A stretch of DNA of 32,206 nt from Tissierellales bacterium (GTDB taxonomy: Bacteria; Bacillota; Clostridia; Tissierellales; JAOAQY01): NCBI GenBank assembly GCA_025210965.1, contig JAOAQY010000034.1:1-32206 (forward strand), in the 5' to 3' direction. Both the position numbers and the translations under genes were made by a program. The notes beneath the pieces are model-generated. The model searched no databases. It was not told the origin of the DNA and saw nothing but the letters and a program-made list of their open reading frames with translations. Within the stretch, counting starts at the first letter, position 1. Every line of letters begins with the position of its first letter. Positions 8,459 to 17,142 of the stretch are shown here, in pieces.

Positions 8459-8551
8459 TGACGAAATTTTCTGCATTAAAAAAAGAACGATTAGGCAAAA
8501 ACATGTTGTAAAATGCTTTTGTCCCTGTCCTTTTATCTGAGAGTTTCGTCA
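8459..8551 (-). promoter_or_regulatory. Possible expression platform of the glycine riboswitch
   Basis: On the RNA, TGACGAAA in the second aptamer (8551 down to 8544) is exactly complementary to TTTCGTCA downstream (8466 down to 8459). Pairing would break the aptamer core and could be the ligand-free state. A U-rich stretch (8441 down to 8434) lies beyond it, but I do not see a strong classical terminator hairpin. Confidence 0.35.
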
Positions 8552-8699
8552 CTAAAAAGTGAGTTGCTTCTTCGATGCCCAATTAAATGAGTCTCTCCAG
8601 GGGCGTGTCCGACTATTGTAACTGACCTGAGAGTTTCAGAATAGATTAAGCACGTCTATTCTTTGCGCCTACGGTTATGAATACATATCTCCAATAGTC
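8521..8699 (-). ncRNA. Tandem glycine riboswitch
   Basis: Read on the minus strand, two aptamers follow each other. The first is closed by GACTATTG/CAATAGTC (8699-8692 with 8618-8611) and contains GGAGA, GGCGCAAAG and ACTCTCAGG. The second contains CCTGGAGAG, GGCATCGAAGAAGCAAC, ACTCTCAG and AAAAGGACAGGGAC. These are the conserved glycine aptamer segments in the correct order, joined by the short linker typical of the cooperative tandem form. The RNA lies about 115 bases upstream of the PTS IIC-like gene, which it should control; glycine riboswitches are mostly ON switches. Confidence 0.94.
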
Positions 8700-8729
8700 A
8701 TCTGCCACACAATTATTTATTTTTACGAA

Positions 8730-8779
8730 ATCGCAATTCGAAAAAACAATCAATGATTGTATTGTCTAAAGATTGCGAT
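8730..8779. repeat. Nested inverted repeats upstream of the riboswitch
   Basis: ATCGCAAT (8730-8737) is the exact inverse of ATTGCGAT (8772-8779), and the space between contains the dyad CAATCAATGATTG (8747-8759). The position is where the promoter of the riboswitch transcript should be, so these may be protein-binding sites. The rest of 8780-8915 is AT-rich and holds nothing else I can identify. Confidence 0.4.
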
Positions 8780-8920
8780 AGCTCTTAATAAAAAGATAAC
8801 ATAATTGTCTATAAATTGTCAAGGAAATTATTAAAATTTTAACAAAAAGTAGTTAATAGAAACAAAATTACGTTAATTACCACATAAAATAATTGTGATT
8901 TATTTTTAGGCAAAATAAAA

Positions 8921-8951
8921 AACGCCTTGAAAAAATAGACGTTTTAACAAA
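8921..8951 (-). terminator. Terminator of the zinc-ribbon gene
   Basis: On the minus strand AAAACGTCT pairs with AGGCGTTTT (one G-U pair) across a short loop and is followed by a T run. It lies just past the stop of the gene at 8962. Confidence 0.75.
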
Positions 8952-8961
8952 ATGATTATTT

Positions 8962-9387
8962 TTAAGATCTTCGCTGTCTAAAATCAGCAGTGAACATCTT
9001 ATTACTTTTTTTGTCAGCAGAAGGGATTCTAGGTAGTGGAGAACTTGATTTTATAGCACCAGTAAGTTCTTTGTTCATTTCGGATAGACATTTTTTGCAG
9101 AAACGACCACTTTTTATATTTACACCGCAGCGTTCGCATGGAATGCCAATTTCACTTAAATCTGCTACTTCAAGCCTGTCTTCGCGTAAATATCTGACGA
9201 TATCTTTTTGTGGTACACCAGTTTCTTCAGAAACTGTAGGTATATTTGCACCTCTATTTTTATAAAGGTAGTCTTTTACTTTTTTAAAATTAGCTACATC
9301 AGCTTGCTTACAAATTGGGCAAATACGATCTTTAGCTGTTAGAGCATTAAAAATTTTGCCACAAGATTTACAATTTTTTATTGCCAT
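8962..9387 (-). CDS. YvyF-like zinc-ribbon/HTH protein (flagellar operon family)
   Basis: A 141-residue protein resembling the Bacillus YvyF family (TIGR03826-type). It has an N-terminal zinc ribbon (CKSCGKIF...CPICKQ), a MerR-like helix-turn-helix (VKDYLYKNRGANIPTVSEETGVPQKD then VVRYL-type helix IVRYLREDRLEV), a second zinc ribbon (CERCGVNIKSGRFCKKC), and a basic disordered tail. In Bacillus the gene lies with flagellar regulators, but no flagellar gene is near it here. I chose ATG 9387, preceded by AGAAAGGA, over an in-frame ATG 12 codons upstream without a ribosome site. DNA binding is an inference from the helix-turn-helix. Confidence 0.8.
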   Translation of the reverse strand: MAIKNCKSCGKIFNALTAKDRICPICKQADVANFKKVKDYLYKNRGANIPTVSEETGVPQKDIVRYLREDRLEVADLSEIGIPCERCGVNIKSGRFCKKCLSEMNKELTGAIKSSSPLPRIPSADKKSNKMFTADFRQRRS

Positions 9388-9521
9388 AGTAAAACGTCCT
9401 TTCTTGATATAAGTTAAATACATGCAATTAATTTCTACAATATAAAAATACGTATAGGCAAATACGCTTTATTATTATATCATAGAATCATAAAGAAGAG
9501 TCATAAAATAGGGGGATTTTC

Positions 9522-11450
9522 ATGATGCAATCAATTGCTGACTTAAATTTATTGGCGGGAATACTTATTTTGCTTTTCGGAGTTTATGTTTATAATATGA
9601 ATAAACATAGTAAAACAAATAGATTATTTCTAGTATTATCTATAATAGAGATGCTTTGGTGCTTTTTTACATTTCAAATGAGACATTCATTTTCAATATC
9701 AGAAGCAACTGTTTGGCTCAAGATGTCATCGATTTGGGCTATTGAATTAGTATTGTTTTTTAGTTTTATAATTCAGATAAGTAAAACCGAATGTACTAGT
9801 AAGTTTTGCACATTGTTTAAGAGCCTATGCATAGTCGTTCCTGGAGCAATTTTATTTTTAGTAGATAGTAAAACGAATTATTTATCGGGAAATTTACAAT
9901 ATACTAGCGCGGGATGGTCCTATGAACTGCCAATCAACAATTGGGTTATGTTTAATCAAATTTGGACGAGCGTTGTTTTTGTGCTATGTTTATTTGTTAT
10001 ATTTAGGAGTTATAGATGTGAAAATAAAAATAGACTTAAGAATCAATTTTATTTTGTTGGAATGGGTATATTAATCTATATAGTACTTTTCACTTTAGGT
10101 GCAGGATTGATAAGTGATGATAGTGTAGCAATTCCAGAGTTCTTTAGTATGGCCTATTTATTGAAAAATATTTTTATATGGCACGCTATTCGCAAGTATG
10201 AGTTTTTTAAAATTAAATTAGAAGATATAATGTGGGATTTGGCTGATGATATTGCTGATGGAATAGTTGTTGCTACAGCTAATGGTGAAATAAGTAGATA
10301 TAATAAATCATTTGTAAACCTTTTTGATGACAGCGAAGAACTATATACTGGGAAAAATATTGAAACTTTGATAAATATAGAAGATAGACAGCAAAATCAG
10401 AAAAATATAATAAGTAACACTATCGAAGAAAATCAAAAAGCACTAAGCGTTTCAATATCACAAATTTACGGACCTAAAAAACAAGTTATAGGACTAGTTT
10501 ATATAATAAAAGATGTCAGTGAACAGCAAAAGTATGAAAAAAAGTTAGAGAGAAAGAATTTGGAATTGGTAGAGAAAAATGAATTATTACTAAAAACTCA
10601 AAAGAAATTGATTGCTAGCGAAAAAATGGCAACAATTGGTCAACTTTCGGCAGGATTGGCTCATGAGATAAACAATCCTATAGGGTTTGTAAAGAGTAAT
10701 GTTCAGACGTTGGAAGATTATTTCATAAGCTATAAGGATATAGTTGAAAATTATCATCAAATTTCTAAAATTATGGAAGATACTAAAAAGATAGAGTATA
10801 GAAAATATATTGATAAAATGAAACTTATTGAAGATAAAAACAATTTAAAGTTTATAAATGAAGATTTAGGCAGTATTTTTGATGAAATAGATGAAGGGAT
10901 TGGAAGGGTGACGAATTTGGTGAAAGGGCTTAGAGAATTTTCACACCCATCAATTGAGGGACAGATTAGACAATATAATTTAAATTATGGTATAACATCA
11001 GCTTTACTTTTGGCTAAAAATAGAATTACAGATGATATTCAAGTAGATGTGGATTTAGCTCAATTGCCAGATATAGAAGTTATCGGAAATCAAATAGACC
11101 AGGTATTAGTTAATTTGATAGTGAATGCAGTGGATGCGATTGAAATGGGTGGTAAAAATTTAAAAATACTGAGGATAAAAAGTTATGAAAGCGACGATAA
11201 TGTTTGCTTTGAGATAGAAGATAATGGAATCGGAATGGATGAAAAACAGATGGAAGATATATATAATCCTTTTTATACCACAAAGGAAATAGGTAAAGGA
11301 ACTGGTTTAGGGATGAGTATAGTTTATGACTTTGTTGTAAATAAACATTCCGGAGAAATTGAGGTTGAGTCAGATATAGGTAAAGGAACGAAATTTATGG
11401 TTACTCTTTTAAAGAAAATGAAGGTGAAAGATAATGACGAGAGAGCGTAG
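9522..11450 (+). CDS. Membrane sensor histidine kinase with 7TM-type input and PAS domain
   Basis: A 642-residue sensor kinase. Residues 1-225 hold about seven hydrophobic helices (N-terminal 7TM-type sensor, starting LAGILILLFGVYVY). A PAS domain follows at about 235-335 (IADGIVVATANGEISRYNKSF), then a coiled coil (about 340-370), then the dimerisation domain with the phospho-accepting His in SAGLAHEINNPIGFVKSN. The ATPase domain shows the N box (NQIDQVLVNLIVNAVDAI), DNGIGM, YNPFYTTKEIGKGTGLGMSI. No receiver or regulator gene is adjacent; the kinase is an orphan unless it serves the response regulator near the window end, which is far away. GGGGGA precedes the double ATG. The stop overlaps the phosphoesterase gene by 17 bases, so the two are translationally coupled. 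Confidence 0.93.
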   Translation: MMQSIADLNLLAGILILLFGVYVYNMNKHSKTNRLFLVLSIIEMLWCFFTFQMRHSFSISEATVWLKMSSIWAIELVLFFSFIIQISKTECTSKFCTLFKSLCIVVPGAILFLVDSKTNYLSGNLQYTSAGWSYELPINNWVMFNQIWTSVVFVLCLFVIFRSYRCENKNRLKNQFYFVGMGILIYIVLFTLGAGLISDDSVAIPEFFSMAYLLKNIFIWHAIRKYEFFKIKLEDIMWDLADDIADGIVVATANGEISRYNKSFVNLFDDSEELYTGKNIETLINIEDRQQNQKNIISNTIEENQKALSVSISQIYGPKKQVIGLVYIIKDVSEQQKYEKKLERKNLELVEKNELLLKTQKKLIASEKMATIGQLSAGLAHEINNPIGFVKSNVQTLEDYFISYKDIVENYHQISKIMEDTKKIEYRKYIDKMKLIEDKNNLKFINEDLGSIFDEIDEGIGRVTNLVKGLREFSHPSIEGQIRQYNLNYGITSALLLAKNRITDDIQVDVDLAQLPDIEVIGNQIDQVLVNLIVNAVDAIEMGGKNLKILRIKSYESDDNVCFEIEDNGIGMDEKQMEDIYNPFYTTKEIGKGTGLGMSIVYDFVVNKHSGEIEVESDIGKGTKFMVTLLKKMKVKDNDERA

Positions 11451-12351
11451 ATTAAATAAAATCTTAAAAACTGCAAAAAAGATACCTTTTAACAAAAATT
11501 CAAAATTGGTATTTTTAAGTGACTGTCATCGTGGAGATAATAGCATCTCTGATGAATTTGCTCACAATCAAAATATTTATTATCATGCAATGGAGTATTA
11601 CTATAAAGAAGGATATACGTATATAGAAGTCGGAGATGGTGATGAACTCTGGGAACATAAACACTTTTCTGATATACGAAGGGCACATAGTGATATATAT
11701 ATGCAATTGAAACGGTTGTACGAAGAGGGACGGTTTTATTATTTGATTGGAAATCATAACGTTGAGTTGAAAAAAGCAGTTAATGTAGAGAAAAAACTTT
11801 TCGAATTTTTTGACGAATATACAGAGCAGCAAAGGGATTTATTTAAAAATATAGAGACATATGAATCATTACTTTTAGAATATGAAGAAAACGATGAGAG
11901 TATATTTGTAGTTCATGGGCATCAAGGCGAATTATTTAATGACTATTTGTGGAGATTTTCAATGTTTACTATGAGATATATATGGAGATATCTTCATATA
12001 ATAGGATTTAGAAATCCTGCGAGTCCAGCAAAAAATTTGCATAAGAGACATAAAGTAGAAAAAAAATTAACTAATTGGATTGTTGAAAATCAGCAGGTAC
12101 TGATAGCAGGACATACACATAGACCTAAATTTCCACTACCAGGAGAGGTACCATATTTTAATGATGGTTGTTGTGTACATCCTAGAAATATAACAGGACT
12201 GGAAATTTTAAATGGAGAGATAATGTTAATAGATTGGAGAATAAGACCCGATGAGAAAGGGAGACTGAGTATTGAACGAAATGTGGTTAGAGGACCAGAA
12301 CCTTTAGAAAGATACTGGGAAAGTTTAAAAAACGGATCAATCCAAAAGTAA
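11434..12351 (+). CDS. Calcineurin-like metallophosphoesterase
   Basis: A 305-residue metallophosphoesterase. All five metal-binding blocks are visible: FLSDCHRGD (normally DxH), VGDGDELWEH (GDxxD), IGNHNVEL (GNHD/E type), FVVHGHQGE (GH) and IAGHTHRP (GHxH). The large spacing and overall layout resemble LpxH/UDP-diacylglucosamine-type and related two-metal phosphoesterases, though a lipid A role is unlikely in this type of organism. It has no signal peptide. The start sits inside the end of the histidine kinase gene behind AAGGTGAAAG. A pairing with a sensor kinase hints at processing of a signalling molecule or nucleotide, but substrate is unknown. Its stop codon lies in the loop region of a terminator. 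Confidence 0.88.
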   Translation: MTRERRLNKILKTAKKIPFNKNSKLVFLSDCHRGDNSISDEFAHNQNIYYHAMEYYYKEGYTYIEVGDGDELWEHKHFSDIRRAHSDIYMQLKRLYEEGRFYYLIGNHNVELKKAVNVEKKLFEFFDEYTEQQRDLFKNIETYESLLLEYEENDESIFVVHGHQGELFNDYLWRFSMFTMRYIWRYLHIIGFRNPASPAKNLHKRHKVEKKLTNWIVENQQVLIAGHTHRPKFPLPGEVPYFNDGCCVHPRNITGLEILNGEIMLIDWRIRPDEKGRLSIERNVVRGPEPLERYWESLKNGSIQK

Positions 12352-12370
12352 TTTGGATCGATCCGTTTTT
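12328..12370. terminator. Bidirectional terminator between convergent genes
   Basis: AAAAACGGATC pairs with GATCCGTTTTT, extended after one mismatch by ATCCAAA/TTTGGAT. The hairpin contains the stop codon of the phosphoesterase and ends 2 bases before the stop of the convergent transporter gene, so it serves both. Confidence 0.9.
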
Positions 12371-12371
12371 A

Positions 12372-13130
12372 TCAATTACAAAATGATTTTAATCTATCAA
12401 TACCATGTGTTTTATCAATTAGTACGATGAGTATTAAAGCTAAGCCACCACCAATTGTAAACTGAAACACATTTGAAGGAATGCTGAATAATGGAGTTAC
12501 AAAGCTACCGTACATAAGACTAGCAGCTAAATAGTAACCAAAAACCATAAAACTTCCAGATATTATCATTGCTATATAATGATTTATTGATATCAAAGTT
12601 GAATGCTGTTTTTTCTTGAAAATCATGAAAAGCATAAAACTTAAAACTAGAAATAGCAAAATATAAAGAAAGTTAGTTGTTGCATTTTGGATTAAACTAC
12701 TAGCTTCAGAGATAGAGGATAATTCATCATTTGCACTTAAAACAGCATTAGCAGATAATCTCGGTATATAAATTCTCAGTGCTGTTGTAAGGCAAATTAG
12801 TAATCCGACTAGGCCTCCCTGTATCATTCGAAATTTCATATCGCTACGATTTTCACATAAAAGTCCTATTATAGCTCCCATTAGAGCTTTTATTATCAGG
12901 GTAGGAATAATCCAATGTGGATAGCCCATAGCATCAGCAAGAGCTGATCCGATACCGCCAGCTAGAGCTCCAGTTTTCCAACCAAATAGTACTGCAGATA
13001 AGAAAATCATACTATCACCTGCATGAATATAACCTTGAGTGAATGGAACGGGTATTCGAATAGAAAAAGTTCCAATAAATACAAGTGCAATCATAAGTCC
13101 ACTGATAACAAGTTTTCTGATAGATGTCAT
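12372..13130 (-). CDS. ECF transporter S component, probably vitamin B6 (PdxU-like)
   Basis: A 252-residue membrane protein with about six helices and the substrate-binding layout of ECF S components: RKLVISGLMIALVFIGTF (helix 1 with the Ala-rich face that contacts EcfT), then VPFTQGYIHAGDSMIFLSAVLFGWKTGALAGGIGSALAD, which is typical of the riboflavin/B6 group. There is a non-conserved stretch at about residues 125-150. The start at ATG 13130 follows GAGG with an 8-base gap and is preferred to GTG 13139. The ATPase and EcfT partners are not in the window, as expected for shared-module (group II) systems. The divergent neighbour is a MocR/PdxR-type PLP-binding regulator, so I infer transport of pyridoxine or pyridoxal; other small vitamins are possible. 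Confidence 0.82.
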   Translation of the reverse strand: MTSIRKLVISGLMIALVFIGTFSIRIPVPFTQGYIHAGDSMIFLSAVLFGWKTGALAGGIGSALADAMGYPHWIIPTLIIKALMGAIIGLLCENRSDMKFRMIQGGLVGLLICLTTALRIYIPRLSANAVLSANDELSSISEASSLIQNATTNFLYILLFLVLSFMLFMIFKKKQHSTLISINHYIAMIISGSFMVFGYYLAASLMYGSFVTPLFSIPSNVFQFTIGGGLALILIVLIDKTHGIDRLKSFCN

Positions 13131-13157
13131 ATTGGTCACCTCAATTATAGATTTAAT

Positions 13158-13186
13158 ATTTTAACTTCGAAGTATTGTTTAACAAT
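13158..13186 (-). promoter_or_regulatory. Promoter and palindromic operators of the ECF S-component gene
   Basis: On the minus strand TTGTTA, 16 bases and TAAAAT form a fair promoter. The palindrome ACTTCGAAGT (13164-13173) lies in its spacer and the dyad ATTGTTTAACAAT (13174-13186) covers its -35 box. This is a suitable place for the divergent MocR-type regulator to bind. Confidence 0.5.
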
Positions 13187-13256
13187 TGCTATAGATATGT
13201 TACACTAAAACTGTACATAAAAAAAGAGACAATTTGAAATAAATGGAGGGGACACT

Positions 13257-14666
13257 TTGGAATTATTGCCTTATATTGATTTTAAAATAAAAAAGCCTAT
13301 ATACATACAAATATACGACTACATAAAAAATGAGATTCTAGAAGGGAAAATAAAAACTGATGAAAAGTTGCCATCAATTAGACTATTAGCAGAGAATTTG
13401 AACATAAGCAAAACTACTGTTGAAGCTGCTTATACACAATTAATAATGGAGGGATATGTTGAAAGTAAGCCGCACAGAGGTTACTTTACAAAGTTTGTAG
13501 AAAAGTATGATGTCGAAACTGAAAATATGGTGAAGTCGAGTGTAGATTATGAAGTTAATAGTGTGTCTTCTACAAAGTCTATTGATTTATGCGCAGCACC
13601 AATAAGTATTTGGAAAAAATCATATAATCAAGTTATGAGGGAATGTCCAGAAGTATTTACATCATATGGTGAAGTACAAGGTTCTAAGCTATTGCGGATA
13701 GAACTTATGAATTATTTACATCGTTCTAGAGGTGTGAATTGTGATGTAAATCAGATTATAATTGGATCTGGAGTCCAAGATTTGTTGACATTATTGGTTA
13801 TGATATTGGGAGAAAACGTTAAAATAGTGGGCATTGAGGAGCCAGGATTTAGAAAAGCTAGCAAGCGTTTTGAAGATTTGGGTTTGAAAATATGTCCTAT
13901 AGAAGTAGAAAATAGTATGCTTATAAAAAATATACAAAAAGAAAAGGATTTGGATTTGCTATATTTGACACCTTCACATCAATTCCCAATGGGGCAGGTT
14001 ATGCCTATAGCTAAGAGGATAGAGGTATTACGCTGGGCTATTGACAATGATACATACATTATAGAAGATGACTACGATAGTGAACTTAGATATAAAGGTA
14101 ATCCGATACCTAGTTTACAAGGGATTGATAAGAGTGGCAGAGTAATATATATAAGCTCTATATCAAAAGTGCTTACGCCTGCCATAAGAATCAGCTATAT
14201 GGTTTTACCAAAAACACTTTGCAAATTATATGAGAGTAAAAGAGATAGATATAGTCAAACAGCATCTTCTATAGACCAGATTGTTTTGGCTAATATAATG
14301 AGAGAGGGGAATTTTGAAAAACATATAAGGCGTATTAGAAAAATTTATAGTAGGAAAAATGAAATACTGATACTTTCATTAAAAAAAATATTTGGAGATG
14401 ATGTAGATATAGTAGGTCAAGAAACTGGTTTGAATATTTTGGTCAAATTTAATGGTATAAAACGAAAAATAGATGAAAATACTAATTGGAATAATAACAA
14501 TATGACATTAACTCCGCTGGATTATTACTATTATAGTAAGAAAGATATAAAAAAAACGAAATATTTTTTATTGTCATATGCAGGCGTTTCTGATGAAGAG
14601 ATAGAAAATAACATAGAAAAACTTCGCGAATGGATTAAACTTGATAAAAAATACCAGAAGTTATAG
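13257..14666 (+). CDS. MocR/PdxR-type GntR regulator with aminotransferase-like domain
   Basis: A 469-residue regulator of the MocR subfamily. Residues about 12-80 are a GntR winged helix (YIQIYDYIKNEILEGKIKTDEKLPSIRLLAENLNIS is split by the family pattern LPS-R-LA). Residues about 105-460 form a fold-type I aminotransferase domain: IIGSGVQDLL, EEPGFRKA, LTPSHQFPMG, IIEDDYDSELRY and the PLP-lysine motif SISKVLTPAIRISY, where the lysine is kept. Such proteins sense PLP and control B6 synthesis or uptake (PdxR) or GABA and related pathways. The TTG start is preceded by GGAGGGG with a suitable gap. Divergent orientation to the ECF S gene supports B6 control; activator or repressor cannot be told from sequence. 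Confidence 0.9.
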   Translation: MELLPYIDFKIKKPIYIQIYDYIKNEILEGKIKTDEKLPSIRLLAENLNISKTTVEAAYTQLIMEGYVESKPHRGYFTKFVEKYDVETENMVKSSVDYEVNSVSSTKSIDLCAAPISIWKKSYNQVMRECPEVFTSYGEVQGSKLLRIELMNYLHRSRGVNCDVNQIIIGSGVQDLLTLLVMILGENVKIVGIEEPGFRKASKRFEDLGLKICPIEVENSMLIKNIQKEKDLDLLYLTPSHQFPMGQVMPIAKRIEVLRWAIDNDTYIIEDDYDSELRYKGNPIPSLQGIDKSGRVIYISSISKVLTPAIRISYMVLPKTLCKLYESKRDRYSQTASSIDQIVLANIMREGNFEKHIRRIRKIYSRKNEILILSLKKIFGDDVDIVGQETGLNILVKFNGIKRKIDENTNWNNNNMTLTPLDYYYYSKKDIKKTKYFLLSYAGVSDEEIENNIEKLREWIKLDKKYQKL

Positions 14667-14697
14667 AATGAAGAGTAGGTATTGATAAAAAATACCA
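14641..14697 (+). repeat. Direct repeat and dyad upstream of the sigma-54 promoter
   Basis: TTGATAAAAAATACCA occurs at 14641-14656 and again, identical over 16 bases, at 14682-14697. The second copy is part of a dyad, GGTATT (14678-14683) and AATACC (14691-14696). It lies about 90 bases upstream of the predicted sigma-54 start, a usual distance for enhancer-binding protein sites. The first copy overlaps the end of the regulator gene. Confidence 0.5.
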
Positions 14698-14748
14698 ATG
14701 TGTTTATACGATTTACTGCGATAATGCGTTCAAAAATGCAAAAACAAC

Positions 14749-14767
14749 TTGGCACGCAAATTGCATT
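14749..14767 (+). promoter_or_regulatory. Sigma-54 promoter of the glycerol operon
   Basis: TTGGCACGCAAATTGCATT matches the -24/-12 consensus of RpoN promoters almost perfectly, with the GG and GC pairs spaced exactly 12 bases. The predicted start is near 14776. A small hairpin (GACG/CGTC with AGGG/CCCT inside, 14778-14802) would lie at the 5' end of the RNA. The operon's last gene encodes a sigma-54 activator. Confidence 0.9.
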
Positions 14768-14824
14768 AAATATAATTGACGACAGGGAAACCCTTTTCCG
14801 TCGAAAATATCAGGAGGTGGATTG

Positions 14825-15172
14825 ATGAAACACTTAGGAACAATCTTAGGAACAGCGATAGCTGGTATGTTTGTCATGAGCGTATGGGGTGAGTTTGCAG
14901 GCTCATACGGAATAGCTGGTGGTTGGTTTGCAGGATTTGCAATCATCGGTACAATGTGGTTTTTGAATCACTTTGTTGGGATTCACAACAACGATGGTGC
15001 TTGGGTAGATATGGCGCTAGGAATAGGTGTGGCAGGAACTACTAAAGATTTATTTTTAGGAAATGCTACTATGGCAGCAACTTTTCCAACTTGGATAGTA
15101 GTAATCATTGGTGGCGTAGTTGGTGGGTTCACAGCTTATATGCTAGAGTCAAAAGTACTAAACAAACAATAA
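14825..15172 (+). CDS. Small membrane protein, putative glycerol transporter subunit A
   Basis: A 115-residue protein with about three to four hydrophobic helices, rich in Gly and Trp. It resembles the Lin0368-type family described as putative glycerol transporter subunits. Key stretches are SVWGEFAGSYGIAGGWFAGF, MWFLNHFVGIHN and DGAWVDMALGIGVAG. It is a paralogue of the next gene: both share WG-x-G-x-IGGW/AGGW, a Trp-x-L-x-H segment, and GAWVDMA. The pair probably forms a hetero-oligomeric facilitator in the cytoplasmic membrane feeding glycerol to the kinase behind it. ATG 14825 follows AGGAGG by 7 bases and is better placed than the in-frame TTG one codon earlier. First gene after the sigma-54 promoter. 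Confidence 0.8.
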   Translation: MKHLGTILGTAIAGMFVMSVWGEFAGSYGIAGGWFAGFAIIGTMWFLNHFVGIHNNDGAWVDMALGIGVAGTTKDLFLGNATMAATFPTWIVVIIGGVVGGFTAYMLESKVLNKQ

Positions 15173-15195
15173 TCGGGAAACGAGGTGGATTGTAA

Positions 15196-15540
15196 ATGAC
15201 AATGAGTCAAGTTATAACAACATTCGCAGGAGCGTTTATATTTCCTTTCTTAATTCGTTTGCTTTGGGGCAAAATGGTAGAGAATTGGGGCGCTATTGGT
15301 GGCTGGATGGCAGCTGGTTTTATCGTTGGAACAACATGGACACTAACACATGGTATTGGATTAATTCATCAGACAGGCGCATGGGTAGATATGGCATGGG
15401 CAGCTGGTGTTGGATTATTTGTAGCTTCAGCATTATCTGGAGACAATGTAAGTAAAGGTTTAGTTAATGCATTATTTGCAGTAATTGGTGGAACTTTAGG
15501 CGGATTTATTTTATCAAATGCAGATTATTTTCTAAAGTAA
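15196..15540 (+). CDS. Small membrane protein, putative glycerol transporter subunit B
   Basis: A 114-residue partner of the preceding protein with the same layout of about four helices: IRLLWGKMVENWGAIGGWMAAGF, TTWTLTHGIGLIHQTGAWVDMAWAAGVG, and a last Gly-rich helix (FAVIGGTLGGFILS). The conserved GAWVDMA and Trp/His residues suggest shared pore or substrate contacts. Its gene is 23 bases after the first with a GAGGTGG site. Neither is related to GlpF aquaporins (no NPA motifs), so this is a different type of glycerol entry protein, as judged by context with glycerol kinase. Experimental function in this organism is unknown. Confidence 0.8.
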   Translation: MTMSQVITTFAGAFIFPFLIRLLWGKMVENWGAIGGWMAAGFIVGTTWTLTHGIGLIHQTGAWVDMAWAAGVGLFVASALSGDNVSKGLVNALFAVIGGTLGGFILSNADYFLK

Positions 15541-15566
15541 TTATATAGTAGAATTTATAAAATGAA

Positions 15567-15587
15567 ATGGGGGCATCTAGCCCCCAT
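15567..15587 (+). other. GC-rich hairpin before glpK
   Basis: ATGGGGG and CCCCCAT form a 7-bp stem around a 7-base loop in the 76-base gap between the transporter genes and glpK. There is no T run after it, so it is more likely an RNA-stability or processing element that separates expression levels than a terminator. Confidence 0.6.
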
Positions 15588-15589
15588 AA

Positions 15590-17116
<1,527 letters not shown>

Positions 17117-17142
17117 ATTCTTGCCTTAATTAAATAGATAGT

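Noticed and set aside
9522-11450. Kinase gene as the partner of the response regulator at 31908
   Set aside because: They are 20 kb apart and nothing in the sequence links them.
15567-15587. Hairpin before glpK as a terminator
   Set aside because: The GC-rich stem is not followed by T residues.
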